Positions 18,003 to 27,572 of a stretch of DNA of 64,000 bases are shown here, one piece after another. Both the position numbers and the translations under genes were made by a program. How positions within the stretch are numbered: the stretch's first letter is position 1; each line of letters opens with the position of its first letter. The DNA comes from Catenuloplanes niger. GTDB lineage: Bacteria; Actinomycetota; Actinomycetes; Mycobacteriales; Micromonosporaceae. Location: positions 3,171,001 to 3,235,000 of the forward strand of contig NZ_JAVDYC010000001.1 in the NCBI RefSeq assembly GCF_031458255.1. The letters are read 5' to 3'. The notes under the pieces are model-generated. The model ran no database searches. It was not told the DNA's origin and was given only the letters and a program-made list of their open reading frames with translations.

Positions 18003-19373
18003 ATGACGACTCCGTTAGGGCTGACCATGGCCAAGCCGACCGACCACCTCTGGATGCACTTCACCCGGATGTCCAGCTTCCGCGACGGCCAGGTGCCCAC
18101 CATCGTGCGCGGCGAGGGCTCGTACGTCTGGGACGACAAGGGCCGCCGCTACCTCGACGGCATCGCCGGCCTGTTCACCGTCAACGCCGGTCACGGGCGC
18201 ACCGAGCTGGCCGAGGCCGCCGCGAAGCAGGCCGCGGAGCTGGCCTACTTCCCGCTCTGGGGCGTCGCCCACCCGACCGCGATCGAGCTGTCCGAGCGGA
18301 TCGCCGGGCTCACCCCCGGCGACCTCAACCGGGTGTTCTTCACCACCGGCGGCTCCGAGGCGGTGGAGACCGCGTGGAAACTGGCCCGGGCGTACTTCCG
18401 GAAGACCGGCAAGCCGGGCAAGCACAAGGTGATCAGCCGCTACCTGTCGTACCACGGCACCACGATGGGCGCGCTCTCCATCACCGGCCTGCCCGCGATC
18501 AAGGCCGACTTCGAGCCGCTGGTCACCGGCGGCGTCAAGACGGCGAACACGAACATCTACCGCGCGCCGGTGCACGGCGACGACCCGGTCGCGTTCGGCG
18601 AGTGGGCCGCGGACGAGATCGCGCGCGCGATCGAGCGCGAGGGCGCGGACACGGTCGCCGCGGTCTTCCTGGAACCGGTGCAGAACGCGGGCGGCTGCTT
18701 CCCGCCGCCACCCGGCTACTTCCAGCGGGTCCGCGAGATCTGCGACCGGTACGACGTGCTGCTCGTCTCCGACGAGGTGATCTGCGCGTGGGGCCGGCTC
18801 GGCGACTGGTTCGGCGCGCTGCGCTACGGCTACCAGCCGGACATCATCACCACCGCGAAGGCGCTGACCTCGGGTTACTCGCCGCTCGGCGCGACCGTCG
18901 CGAGCGACCGGCTGATCGAGCCGTTCCTGCGCGACGGGGTCGCGTTCCTGCACGGCATCACGTTCGGCGGGCACCCGGTCTCGTCCGCGGTCGCGCTCGC
19001 CAACATCGACCTGATGGCCCGCGAGGACCTGAACGGGCACGTCCGGGCGAACGAGGCGGCGTTCCGCTCGACGCTGGAGAAGCTGCACGACCTGCCGATC
19101 GTCGGCGACGTGCGCGGTGACGGGTACTTCTACGGGATCGAGCTGGTCAAGGACAAGACCACCCGGGAGACGTTCGACGACGCGGAGTCGGAGCGGCTGC
19201 TGCGCGGCTTCCTGTCCGACGCGCTGTTCGAGGCCGGGCTCTACTGCCGCGCCGACGACCGCGGCGACCCGGTCGTCCAGCTCGCGCCGCCGCTGACCGC
19301 GGGCCAGGCCGAGTTCGACGAGATGGAGCGCATCCTGCGCGCGGTGCTCACCGAGGCGTACGGCCGGATCTGA
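18003..19373 (+). CDS. Class III aminotransferase, putrescine/GABA-pyruvate type
   Basis: A 456-residue PLP enzyme. Features are GSYVWDDKGRRYLDGIAGL, FFTTGGSEAVETAWKLARAY (phosphate-binding), the Asp of LVSDEVICAWGRLG contacting the PLP ring, and the Schiff-base Lys in TTAKALTSGY. It moves an amino group from a polyamine, GABA or beta-alanine to pyruvate or 2-oxoglutarate. The ATG at 18003 fits the family start. The stop overlaps the following FAD oxidase start (TGATG), so the two are coupled. Together with the Pot importer this indicates amine catabolism. Confidence 0.87.
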   Translation: MTTPLGLTMAKPTDHLWMHFTRMSSFRDGQVPTIVRGEGSYVWDDKGRRYLDGIAGLFTVNAGHGRTELAEAAAKQAAELAYFPLWGVAHPTAIELSERIAGLTPGDLNRVFFTTGGSEAVETAWKLARAYFRKTGKPGKHKVISRYLSYHGTTMGALSITGLPAIKADFEPLVTGGVKTANTNIYRAPVHGDDPVAFGEWAADEIARAIEREGADTVAAVFLEPVQNAGGCFPPPPGYFQRVREICDRYDVLLVSDEVICAWGRLGDWFGALRYGYQPDIITTAKALTSGYSPLGATVASDRLIEPFLRDGVAFLHGITFGGHPVSSAVALANIDLMAREDLNGHVRANEAAFRSTLEKLHDLPIVGDVRGDGYFYGIELVKDKTTRETFDDAESERLLRGFLSDALFEAGLYCRADDRGDPVVQLAPPLTAGQAEFDEMERILRAVLTEAYGRI

Positions 19374-20785
19374 TGGACTATCGCGGCGTCTCGTTCTGGA
19401 TGTCCGGTGTGGACGACGACCTGACGCCGCGACCGTCGCTGCCCGGCGACCGGGACGCCGACGTCGTGGTCGCCGGTGCCGGCTACACCGGTCTCTGGAC
19501 CGCCTACTACCTGGCCAGGGCGGACCCGTCGCTGCGGATCGCGGTGCTGGAGAAGGAGATCGCCGGGTACGGCGCGTCCGGCCGCAACGGCGGCTGGTGC
19601 TCCGCGCTCTTCCCCACCTCGGACGCCTCGATCGCACGCCGGCACGGCCGGGACGCCGCGGTCGCGATGCGGCAGGCGCTGAACGACACGGTCGACGAGG
19701 TCGGCCGGGTGGCCGCGGCCGAGGGCATCGACTGCCACTGGGCCAAGGGCGGCAGCCTCACGCTCGCCCGCTCCCCGGCGCAGCTGGCCCGCGCCCGCGC
19801 CGAGGTCGCCGAGGCGGCCGGGCTCGGTGCCGACCTCTCGCTGCTGAGCGCGGCGGAGGCGTCCGCCCGGTGCGCCGCGTCCGGCGTGCTCGGCGGCGTC
19901 TGGACCCCGCACTGCGCGACCGTCCACCCGGCCCGGCTGGTCCGCGGGCTGGCGCGCGCGGTCGAGCGGCTCGGCGTGACGATCTACGAGCGCACGCCGG
20001 TGACCGCGCTGACGCCCGGCCGCGCCGGCCCACGCCGCGACGACGGCCGTCCCGGCGGAGGGCGCCGCGGCGTCGCCGTGACCCCGTTCGGCCGGGTGCG
20101 CGCGGACGTGGTGGTCCGGGCGACCGAGGGCTACACCGCCACGCTGCCCGGCGGGCGGCGTGCGCTGGCACCGCTCTACTCGCTGATGATCGCCACCGAG
20201 CCGCTGCCCGCGTCGTTCTGGGAGCGGACCGGGCTGGCCGCGCGCGAGACGATCAGCGACTACCGGCACCTGATCGTCTACGGCCAGCGCACCGCGGACG
20301 GCCGGCTGGCGTTCGGCGGGCGCGGCGCGCCGTACCACTTCGGCTCGGCGGTCCGGCCCGAGTTCGACCGCGATCCGCGCGTCTTCGCGTCGCTCGCGGC
20401 CACGCTCCGCGACCTCTTCCCCGCGCTGCCGGACGACGTAGACATCACGCACACCTGGGGCGGCCCGCTCGGCGTCGCCCGCGACTGGCACGCCTCGGTC
20501 GGTCTCGCGCACGGCTTCGCCTGGGCCGGTGGTTACGTCGGCGACGGCGTCGGCACCAGCAACCTGGCCGGCCGCACCCTCGCCGACCTGATCACGGGCG
20601 AGTCCACCGCGCTGACCCGGCTGCCCTGGGTCGGTCACCGCTCGCCGCGCTGGGAGCCGGAGCCGCTCCGCTGGCTCGGCGTCAACGCCGGCCTGACCGT
20701 CATGGGCACCGCCGACGCCGCCGAGTCCCGCTCCGGCCGCCCCTCGCGCCGCGCCGCGCTCTTCGACCGCCTCCTCGGCGGCTGA
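19373..20785 (+). CDS. FAD-dependent oxidoreductase, gamma-glutamylputrescine oxidase-like
   Basis: A 470-residue flavoenzyme with the FAD motif DVVVAGAGYTGLWTAYYLA at about 24-42, then GYGASGRNGGWCSALF, and a C-terminal HTWGGPLGVARDW and GYVGDGVGTSNLAGRTLAD. Starts at an ATG that shares an A with the aminotransferase stop. It likely oxidises an amine or modified polyamine to an aldehyde used or produced by the aminotransferase. It is a distant paralogue of the oxidase at 11751-13127. The region encoding about residues 220-240 is locally Arg/Gly-rich. Confidence 0.85.
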   Translation: MDYRGVSFWMSGVDDDLTPRPSLPGDRDADVVVAGAGYTGLWTAYYLARADPSLRIAVLEKEIAGYGASGRNGGWCSALFPTSDASIARRHGRDAAVAMRQALNDTVDEVGRVAAAEGIDCHWAKGGSLTLARSPAQLARARAEVAEAAGLGADLSLLSAAEASARCAASGVLGGVWTPHCATVHPARLVRGLARAVERLGVTIYERTPVTALTPGRAGPRRDDGRPGGGRRGVAVTPFGRVRADVVVRATEGYTATLPGGRRALAPLYSLMIATEPLPASFWERTGLAARETISDYRHLIVYGQRTADGRLAFGGRGAPYHFGSAVRPEFDRDPRVFASLAATLRDLFPALPDDVDITHTWGGPLGVARDWHASVGLAHGFAWAGGYVGDGVGTSNLAGRTLADLITGESTALTRLPWVGHRSPRWEPEPLRWLGVNAGLTVMGTADAAESRSGRPSRRAALFDRLLGG

Positions 20786-20819
20786 GTTCCTCGACCACCG
20801 AAGCGCCCCGCAACGGAAT

Positions 20820-20850
20820 GGGCCCCGGATCGCGGTGCGATCCGGGGCCC
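20820..20850. terminator. Strong 14-bp hairpin between convergent genes
   Basis: Bases 20820-20833 and 20837-20850 are perfect reverse complements around a GGT loop. The element lies between the converging oxidase and metallopeptidase genes and probably ends both transcripts. Confidence 0.75.
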
Positions 20851-20865
20851 GTCACGGGTGATGCG

Positions 20866-23049
20866 TCAGGAGAGCGGCGCGCCGCCCGGCTGAAGCACGC
20901 CGTTCACCGTGAGGGTGTACGGCGCGTACTGCTGGATCTGCTCGGTGGGCTCGTCGTAGGCGACGACCGCGACCACCTTCGGGAAGGCGGCGAGCAGCAG
21001 GGTGGAGAGCTGGCCGAGCTTCAGCGAGTTCTTCCCGTCGTACTCGAACTGCCAGGAGACGCCGAGCTTCTCGTCGATGCCGATCAGCTTGACGTTCCAG
21101 TTGTCGACCGGGGTCGGGGAGACCTCGGACGGCGAGTCGAACGGGTCGAGGCTGGAGCCGTCGCTGACCGGCGTGCCGCCGACCGCGATGTCGTCGACGA
21201 GCAGACCGCCCTCGTTGACGCCGCCGTCGGAGACGTACCGGATGCTGATCAGCACCGACTGGCCGGCGTAGGCCGACAGGTCGTAGCTGTGCGGCTCGAA
21301 GCCGTCGGTGGTGCCGTTCAGGCCGGGGCCGAGCGGGGCGTCGACGGTCCGGTCACCCGGGATGATCGTGTACGTCTTGCCGCCGTCCGTCGACACGGAG
21401 ACGTACCCGTAGTCGTAGTCGGCCTCGGCGCCGTACTTCGCGAGGAAGGTCAGCGTCGGGGACGCGGCCGGAACCGTCGACTCGAACACGGCGGACGCGT
21501 CGGTGTTGTTCTCGTTGCCGGAGAACAGCACCGGGTTGCCCGGGCGGTCCGGGTCGTCGTTCACGATCGTCCACTGCAGCGGCTGGGTGGGCAGCGTCGC
21601 CGCGCCGGTGAACTGCACCGAGCGGAGATCCTTGCCCTTCAGCGCCCGGCCGTTGCGGTCCTGCAGCAGCACGTAGTCGGCACCGTTGGGTGCGGCGCCG
21701 GGCGTCGCGTTCGCGGTCGGGTTGGCCAGGTTGACCGTGGAGGTCAGGCTGGCGCTGGTGACCCGGCTCTTCGGGACGCCGAGCGAGACACCCCACCGGC
21801 CGCCGACGATCTTGTCCAGCAGCACCATCGACTGGTAGTCGTGGATCAGCTGGTAGATGTCCTTGACGCCCTCCTTCTTCGCCAGCGCGGCCACGCTGGC
21901 CAGGCCCTGCAGGTCCGCGTCCCGGTGCAGCGCGGTCAGGAAGTCCGGACCGTACCGGTCGTGCAGGAACTGCATGAACTCGTACGCGTTGCCGTAGTCG
22001 GCGAGCACCGCGGCCGGGTTCGGGCTCTCGCCCCAGAGGGTGAGCGAGTTCTCCGGACCGCCGCAGTCACGCGGGTTGGTGTTGAAGTCGGTTTGCACCG
22101 GGCCGAAGCCCTGGAAGCAGACCAGGTGACCGTCCTGACCGGACTCGTACACGGTCGCAGCCGTGTTCGAGTAGCCCACCAGGAACTGCGCGTAGTCGGA
22201 CAGGCCCTCGTTAACCCAGGTCGACTCGTCCGGGTCCACGTAGGACAGCAGCAGGTGCTGCCACTCGTGGGCGAACGTGCCCTCGTAGGCGCGCGGCCGG
22301 GCCGGGCGGCTGGTGCAGACGTCGTCGGTCGGCTCGTTCGGCGGGTTCGCACCGGTGCGGTGCGCCCAGTCGAACGCGTCGATGGTCTGGACGTTGCGGT
22401 CGGTGTAGTTGTTGATCGCCGTGGAGAAGAAGCCGGCAATGTACGTGCTGGCGGCCGGGAAGTCGTAGAAGTTGTCGTCCCGGACGTTGTCCACCAGCGT
22501 GACGGTCTTGTCGCCGTCGCCGGTGAAGTCGCGGCCGGGCAGCGTCGCGTTCGTCCCGTCGCGGTCCGGCGGCGTGCTGAACGCCGCCGTCTCCTTCGGG
22601 TAGATGTTCGTGTCGAACTCGGTCACCAGCGCGTTGACCTGCTCGTCCGTCACCACGGTCGCGCCGGTCGGGTTACGGCAGTCGCCCTCGGGGAAGGCGG
22701 TGTCGTTGGCGACCCAGACCTCGATCTTCTCGCCCACGCCGCGAAGCGTGTAGTCCTTGAAGTAGTACTGACCCGCGGCGTCGTCCAGTGCCAGCCACTG
22801 GCGAACCGTGCCGACCGGCGGCGTGGCCGCCGCGGTGGTGACCGGTGCGCTCCGCCGGGCCTGCGTCGAGACGGCGTCGTCGAGCTTGTAGGTCTTGACT
22901 CTGTCCTGGTCCAGCACCCGCATGTCACTGGCGTAGGGCTCGATCGTCCCGCCGGGCTCGGCCGCCGCAGGTTGCGCCGGAACCATTGCCACGAGCGGGA
23001 TGGCCACGATCGCGGCCGCCGCTCCCCGGACCACATGGCTGCGTGCCAT
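20866..23049 (-). CDS. Secreted M6-like zinc metallopeptidase (immune inhibitor A type)
   Basis: A 727-residue exported protease. A signal peptide (to about 32, ending PAAAEP) precedes a propeptide-like segment and a zincin domain with H261-E-W-Q-H265 and a third ligand at E281 in WVNEGLSD. The C-terminal half has beta-rich segments typical of M6 accessory domains (TLTFLAKYGAEADYDYGYVSVSTDGGKTY and SVLISIRYVSDGGVNEGGLLVDDI). The ATG at 23049 is chosen because AAGGGAG precedes it and the signal peptide begins there; the longer frame is promoter DNA. It likely degrades extracellular protein. Confidence 0.82.
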   Translation of the reverse strand: MARSHVVRGAAAAIVAIPLVAMVPAQPAAAEPGGTIEPYASDMRVLDQDRVKTYKLDDAVSTQARRSAPVTTAAATPPVGTVRQWLALDDAAGQYYFKDYTLRGVGEKIEVWVANDTAFPEGDCRNPTGATVVTDEQVNALVTEFDTNIYPKETAAFSTPPDRDGTNATLPGRDFTGDGDKTVTLVDNVRDDNFYDFPAASTYIAGFFSTAINNYTDRNVQTIDAFDWAHRTGANPPNEPTDDVCTSRPARPRAYEGTFAHEWQHLLLSYVDPDESTWVNEGLSDYAQFLVGYSNTAATVYESGQDGHLVCFQGFGPVQTDFNTNPRDCGGPENSLTLWGESPNPAAVLADYGNAYEFMQFLHDRYGPDFLTALHRDADLQGLASVAALAKKEGVKDIYQLIHDYQSMVLLDKIVGGRWGVSLGVPKSRVTSASLTSTVNLANPTANATPGAAPNGADYVLLQDRNGRALKGKDLRSVQFTGAATLPTQPLQWTIVNDDPDRPGNPVLFSGNENNTDASAVFESTVPAASPTLTFLAKYGAEADYDYGYVSVSTDGGKTYTIIPGDRTVDAPLGPGLNGTTDGFEPHSYDLSAYAGQSVLISIRYVSDGGVNEGGLLVDDIAVGGTPVSDGSSLDPFDSPSEVSPTPVDNWNVKLIGIDEKLGVSWQFEYDGKNSLKLGQLSTLLLAAFPKVVAVVAYDEPTEQIQQYAPYTLTVNGVLQPGGAPLS

Positions 23050-23285
23050 GAAACTCCCTTCGGAGGGGTTCTCGTCCGCCCGGCAGACCATCCACATCGA
23101 TCTGAGCTTGGCAAATGCATCGATCGCCGGGCCGGACGTGACGTTACGCCGAAGGCGGGTCGCGGGCCGCTCCCCGAAAGGCTGCAAGGGAAATCCCGGC
23201 TAACACCATGCGAACGAAACCCCAAAAAGGGCATACGACCCCGGGAGTACGTGGTAGAGCGCGCGGAATTGCCGGAAAGAACCGG

Positions 23286-23660
23286 TCAGGCCGGCGGGAT
23301 GACGCGCAGGTGCCCGCGACGCCCGGTCTGCGGGCCGGGCTGCCCCGGTGCGGGCTTCTGCTCGTAATCCTCCGGGCGCGGCTGCACCGGCCGGGCCGCC
23401 TCGCGCACCGCCTCGGCCAGCGCGACCAGATCGTCCGTGGTGGGCGGCGGCGGCGTGAACTCGCCCTCGTGCCGGACCAGCTCCCAGCCGCGCGGCGCGG
23501 TCAGGCTGCGGGCATGCGGCTCGCACAGGTCGTAGGTGTGCGGCTCGGCGAATGCGGAGAGCGGGCCGACCACGGCCGTGGATTCCGTGTAGACATAGGT
23601 CAACGTCGCTACGGCCTGCCGGGGGCAGCCGTTTCGGGAGCAACGCCGTGGTGACCTCAC
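23286..23660 (-). CDS. DUF3499 family protein
   Basis: A 124-residue actinobacterial protein. The N-terminus CSRNGCPRQAVATLTYVY and the later YDLCEPH give a Cys/His set that looks like a small zinc-binding site. The C-terminal third is Pro/Gly-rich and probably disordered. The function is unknown. The family is conserved near whiB and the zincin-like gene in many actinobacteria, and it is transcribed divergently from that gene here. Confidence 0.8.
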   Translation of the reverse strand: MRSPRRCSRNGCPRQAVATLTYVYTESTAVVGPLSAFAEPHTYDLCEPHARSLTAPRGWELVRHEGEFTPPPPTTDDLVALAEAVREAARPVQPRPEDYEQKPAPGQPGPQTGRRGHLRVIPPA

Positions 23661-23808
23661 GGCAGAACGTTATCTCCCTTACCCGCTCCGCGCCCACGCG
23701 CGCGACTGCGACACGCCGACCACGCGATGATCACGATTCGGCGACACGCGGGAACGCGCGGTACCGGGCCGCGCCACGGGCCGCTCCGGCCGGACTACCC
23801 TGGGAACC

Positions 23809-24351
23809 GTGACCGAGCGGACCAGCCCAGCCTCCGCGGGCCCGACCAGCGCAGGGGGCCCGACCAGCGCGGGGGGCTCGACCAGCGCGGGCGGCCCGAC
23901 CAGCGCCGCGGGTCCGACCAGCGCCGGGCCGGGCCGCCGTCCCCGGCGCGACCGCCACGGGCGCGGGCTGCGCGGGCGACTGGTGCCCGCCACCGTGCCG
24001 CTGGCCCGCACCAAGGCGGAGATCTTCGACGACCTGGTGCTGGACACGGTCGAGAGCCTGGAGCGGCGGTACGCGAAGGAGCTGGCCGGCGTCGAGTTCG
24101 CGGTCGAGGACGTGCCGCCGGATCTGAACGTCTACGACAGCGACGTGCTGGAGGACGGCGAGGTGCCGCTGGCCCGGCTGCTGCCCGGCCGACCCGGCCG
24201 GCAGGAGGTGCCGCCGCGGATCGTGCTCTACCGCCGGCCGCTGGAGTTCCGCGCGATGGACCGCGAGGACCTGGCCGACCTGGTGCACGACGTGATCATC
24301 GAGCAGGTGGCGAACCTGCTCGGTGTCGACCCGGACGAGCTCTCCTCGTAA
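23809..24351 (+). CDS. Zincin-like metallopeptidase family protein, degenerate active site
   Basis: A 180-residue protein of the small zincin (MMP-type, PF06262-like) family: ARTKAEIFDDLVLDTVESLERR, RIVLYRRPLEF and DLADLVHDVIIEQVANLLGVDPDEL. The position of the HExxH zinc motif reads IEQVA, so the His ligands are missing and catalysis is doubtful. Residues about 8-42 are a low-complexity GPTSAG repeat encoded by an 18-base tandem repeat. The GTG at 23809 is the first available start; a start after the repeat is possible but none with a good ribosome site was seen. It faces the whiB gene. Confidence 0.75.
   Translation: MTERTSPASAGPTSAGGPTSAGGSTSAGGPTSAAGPTSAGPGRRPRRDRHGRGLRGRLVPATVPLARTKAEIFDDLVLDTVESLERRYAKELAGVEFAVEDVPPDLNVYDSDVLEDGEVPLARLLPGRPGRQEVPPRIVLYRRPLEFRAMDREDLADLVHDVIIEQVANLLGVDPDELSS
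23837..23926 (+). repeat. Five 18-bp tandem repeats inside the zincin-like gene
   Basis: The string CGACCAGCGC recurs at exactly 18-bp spacing from 23843, 23861, 23879, 23897 and 23915. It encodes repeats of GPTSAG. In-frame expansion or contraction would not disrupt the gene, so the copy number is probably variable between strains. Confidence 0.85.
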
Positions 24352-24392
24352 GAGCGCCCCCCGGCGGCCCGTCGGGCCGACACACCCGCGCG

Positions 24393-24650
24393 TCAGGCCG
24401 CGCGGCGCTTGAGCTTGCGACGCTCCCGCTCGGAGAGCCCGCCCCAGATGCCGAACCGCTCGTCGTGGCCGAGCGCGTACTCCAGGCACTCGCCCTTGAC
24501 CTCGCAGCGGCCACAGATCCGCTTCGCCTCCCGCGTCGATCCCCCCTTCTCGGGGAAGAACGCCTCCGGGTCGGTCTGCGAGCACAGTGCCCGCTCCTGC
24601 CACTCCGGCGCGTCCCCGAGCAGGTCGGCCACTTCCACTTGGCCGTCCAT
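24393..24650 (-). CDS. whiB: WhiB family iron-sulfur regulator (WhiB/WhmD type)
   Basis: An 85-residue regulator with the four cluster-binding cysteines C23, C46, C49 and C55, the G-I-W-G-G turn at 67-71 and a basic C-terminus (RRKLKRRAA) for DNA contact. The stretch from WQERALCSQTD to FFPEKGGSTREAK matches Streptomyces WhiB and mycobacterial WhiB2, which control sporulation septation or division. The ATG at 24650, with AAGGGGG upstream, gives the usual length; the longer frame to 24749 is upstream leader. The neighbourhood (DUF3499, zincin-like, F420 genes) is the conserved whiB2 context. Confidence 0.92.
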   Translation of the reverse strand: MDGQVEVADLLGDAPEWQERALCSQTDPEAFFPEKGGSTREAKRICGRCEVKGECLEYALGHDERFGIWGGLSERERRKLKRRAA

Positions 24651-24953
24651 CAACGTGCCCCCTTCGCCGCCGGTGAACCACCGGCTGATCCCCCACGCGG
24701 AAGCGTGTCCAGCTACGTACGTACCACATGCCTTTCCGCCATCTGACAACTACTGTCCGATTAGCGGCAAGTGTGGCCTTCCGTTCGCACAACCCCATCG
24801 AAATTACACGCGTGTTATGCGTGCGTCGTCAAGCCGAACCTGATAAATAGGGTCACTTTCCCGGAGCGCCACCGTGAGTGGTCTCGTAACCTGCCCTATC
24901 GATTCAGACCCGGCCGGGGTAACGCCCGATCGGCGTGGCGCGCTGGAAAAAGA
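24651..24953. promoter_or_regulatory. 303-bp intergenic region upstream of whiB
   Basis: The left part is the whiB leader and promoter region; a relatively AT-rich stretch lies at about 24715-24850. The right part is the 3' flank of fbiC. No ORF with actinobacterial codon bias was seen, and no clear operator or riboswitch was recognised. Confidence 0.4.
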
Positions 24954-27476
24954 TCAGACGCGACCGTACGCAGTGGTCCGTTGACGCGCCGGACGCCCGG
25001 CCCTCGCCGCGATGTCGTGCAGCTGGGCGACGGTCCGGGCGGAGCCGTGGTCCGAGCCGGCCATCCGGGAGATGGTCTCCTCCATCAGGGTGCCGCCGAG
25101 GTCGTTGCAGCCGCCGTTGAGCATCGCGACCGTACCCTCGTCGCCGAGCTTCACCCAGGAGCACTGGATGTTGGCGATCCGCCCGTGCAGCAGGACGCGG
25201 GCCATCGCGTGCACCGCCCGGTTCTCCCGCCACGTCGGTCCGGCCTTCGCGATGCCGGCCAGGTAGATCGGCGCGTTCGTGTGCACGAACGGCAGCGCGA
25301 CGAACTCGGTGAACCCGCCGGTGCGGTCCTGGATGCCGGCCAGCACCCGGAAGTGCTGCAGCCACTGTCGCGGGTGGTCCACGTGTCCGTACATCATGGT
25401 GCTGCTGGACCGGATGCCCACCTCGTGCGCGGTGGTGACCACGTCGACCCAGGCGGACGCGGGCAGCTTGCCCTTGGTCAGCACCCAGCGCACGTCGTCG
25501 TCGAGGATCTCCGCGGCCGTGCCCGGGATGGTGTCCAGGCCGGCCTCTTTCAGCTCGGTCAGCCACTCGCGCACGGAGACGCCGGCCTTCGCGGCCGCGG
25601 TCACGATCTCCATCGGCGAGTACGCGTGCACGTGCATGCCCGGCACCCGGCGCTTCACCGCGCGCACGATGTCCGCGTACGCGCTGACCGGCATCTTCGG
25701 GTCGATGCCGCCCTGCATGCAGACCTCGACCGCGCCGAGCTTCCACGCCTCCTCGGCTCGGTCCGCCACCTGCTCGATGGACAGCCGGAACGCGTCCGCG
25801 TCCCGCTCGCGCTGGGCGAACGCGCAGAACCGGCAGCCCACGTAGCAGACGTTGGTGAAGTTGATGTTCCGGTTCACGATGTACGTGATGTCGTCGCCGA
25901 CCGCGTCCCGGCGCAGGTCGTCCGCGATCCGGGCCAGCTCGTCCAGCGCGCTGCCGTCCGCGTTGAACAGCGCCATCGCCGCGTCCGTGTGCTCCTCGCG
26001 CAGCAGCGCGCCCGGGTCCTCGGCGGCCAGTTTGAGCCCGGCGAGCACGTCGGTCGGCAGCTTCTCCCGCGCCCCGGCGGAGGTGCGCGCGGCGTGCGCG
26101 GCCACGTCGTCCCAGTCGCCGTACACCGAGTCGAAGTCGCCGCGCCGGTCCTCGGTACGCCCCTCGGAGTCGATGGACGTGTGCAGGTCGGTGCGGCCGC
26201 CGGGGACGAACGCGTCCTCCGGCTCCTGCCACGGCCGGCCGGCCGGGATCGCGTCCTCGACCGCGAGGCCGGTCGCCGGGTCGGACAGCGCGGCCACGTG
26301 CCCGGCCACCCGCGGGTCCGTCCACTGCTCGCCGCGCAGCACGTACTCCGGGTAGATGGTCAGCCGTTCGCGCAGCGTGAAACCGGCCTCGGCGCTGCGC
26401 CGGGCCAGCTCGTCGATCTGCGGCCAGGGACGCTCCGGGTTCACGTGGTCCGGCGTCACCGGGGACACGCCGCCCCAGTCGTCGATGCCGGCCCGCAGCA
26501 GCAACGCGAACTCGTCGTCGATCAGGTTCGGCGGGGCCTGGATGCGCATCGCCGGGCCGAACAGGATGCGGCCGACCGCGATCGTGGCGGCCAGCTCGTG
26601 CAGCTCCGCGTCCGGCATCCCGCGCATCGCGGTGTCCGGCTTCGCGCGGAAATTCTGGATGATGACTTCCTGCACGTGGTGGTACTCACGCTGGGTGCGG
26701 CGGATCGCGAACAGCGAGTCGACCCGCTCCGCGCGCGTCTCACCGATGCCGATCAGGATGCCGGTGGTGAACGGCACGCCGACCCGGCCCGCGTCGTCCA
26801 GCACGCGCAGCCGGACCGCCGGCTCCTTGTCCGGCGATCCGTAGTGCGGGCCGCCCTTCTCCGACCACAGCCGGGTGGCCGTGGTCTCCAGCATCATGCC
26901 CATGCTCGGCGCGACCGGCTTCAGCCTGGTCAGGTCGGCCCAGGACATCACGCCCGGGTTCAGGTGCGGCAGCAGGCCGGTCTCCTCCAGCACCGCGATC
27001 GCGCAGGCCCGCACGTAGTCGAGCGTGGAGTCGTAGCCGCGCTCGTCCAGCCACTGCCGGGCCGCGTCCCACCGGTCCTCGGGCGCGTCGCCGAGCGTGA
27101 ACAGCGCCTCCTTGCAGCCCTGCGCCGCGCCCTCGCGGGCGATCGCCAGCACCTCGTCGCGGTCCAGGAACGGCGCGGGCAGCCGGTGCGGCACGGTGGC
27201 GAACGTGCAGTAGTGGCAGCGGTCCCGGCAGAGCCGGGTCAGCGGGATGAAGACCTTCTTCGAGAACGTCACCACGCCCGGGCGGCCGGCCTCGCGCAGG
27301 CCCGCGTCCCGGATGCCGCCGGCGATCGCCAGCAGCTCGTCGAGTTGCTCACCACGCGCGGCGAGCAGCGTGGTCGCCTCGTCCGCGTCGAGGGACTTGC
27401 CGTCGGCGGCGCGGCGCAGCGCACGCCGGATGCTCGCCTCGGTCGGCTGCTCTTCCCCGAATGCTGTCTCGGCCAT
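24954..27476 (-). CDS. fbiC: FO synthase, fused CofG-CofH radical SAM enzyme
   Basis: An 840-residue fusion that makes FO, the deazaflavin core of F420, from tyrosine and 5-amino-6-ribitylaminouracil. Two radical-SAM halves are visible: the CofG half with C83-x3-C87-x2-C90 (CRDRCHYC) and the CofH half with C544-x3-C548-x2-C551 (CYVGCRFC), each binding a 4Fe-4S cluster. The length is typical of actinobacterial FbiC. The ATG at 27476 begins directly with the family N-terminus. The next step genes, fbiA and fbiB, lie 1.3 kb away on the other strand. Confidence 0.95.
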   Translation of the reverse strand: MAETAFGEEQPTEASIRRALRRAADGKSLDADEATTLLAARGEQLDELLAIAGGIRDAGLREAGRPGVVTFSKKVFIPLTRLCRDRCHYCTFATVPHRLPAPFLDRDEVLAIAREGAAQGCKEALFTLGDAPEDRWDAARQWLDERGYDSTLDYVRACAIAVLEETGLLPHLNPGVMSWADLTRLKPVAPSMGMMLETTATRLWSEKGGPHYGSPDKEPAVRLRVLDDAGRVGVPFTTGILIGIGETRAERVDSLFAIRRTQREYHHVQEVIIQNFRAKPDTAMRGMPDAELHELAATIAVGRILFGPAMRIQAPPNLIDDEFALLLRAGIDDWGGVSPVTPDHVNPERPWPQIDELARRSAEAGFTLRERLTIYPEYVLRGEQWTDPRVAGHVAALSDPATGLAVEDAIPAGRPWQEPEDAFVPGGRTDLHTSIDSEGRTEDRRGDFDSVYGDWDDVAAHAARTSAGAREKLPTDVLAGLKLAAEDPGALLREEHTDAAMALFNADGSALDELARIADDLRRDAVGDDITYIVNRNINFTNVCYVGCRFCAFAQRERDADAFRLSIEQVADRAEEAWKLGAVEVCMQGGIDPKMPVSAYADIVRAVKRRVPGMHVHAYSPMEIVTAAAKAGVSVREWLTELKEAGLDTIPGTAAEILDDDVRWVLTKGKLPASAWVDVVTTAHEVGIRSSSTMMYGHVDHPRQWLQHFRVLAGIQDRTGGFTEFVALPFVHTNAPIYLAGIAKAGPTWRENRAVHAMARVLLHGRIANIQCSWVKLGDEGTVAMLNGGCNDLGGTLMEETISRMAGSDHGSARTVAQLHDIAARAGRPARQRTTAYGRV

Positions 27477-27504
27477 TCGATGAGCCTAGGCCGTGGATCA
27501 CCCC

Positions 27505-27529
27505 TTACCGGGAGTCCGCCCCCCGGTAA
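27505..27529. terminator. 8-bp hairpin between two minus-strand genes
   Basis: TTACCGGG (27505-27512) pairs with CCCGGTAA (27522-27529). It lies downstream of the membrane-protein gene and upstream of fbiC, so it may end the former. A GTGATCAC palindrome follows at about 27531-27539. Confidence 0.4.
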
Positions 27530-27572
27530 TTGTGATCACACGGCCCGTGTTCGGCTCGGCGGAATAAACGGG

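Noticed and set aside
19597-23367. 1256-codon plus-strand open frame
   Set aside because: It is an Arg/Gly-rich shadow over the oxidase and antisense to the metallopeptidase; no domain is visible and the codon bias is wrong.
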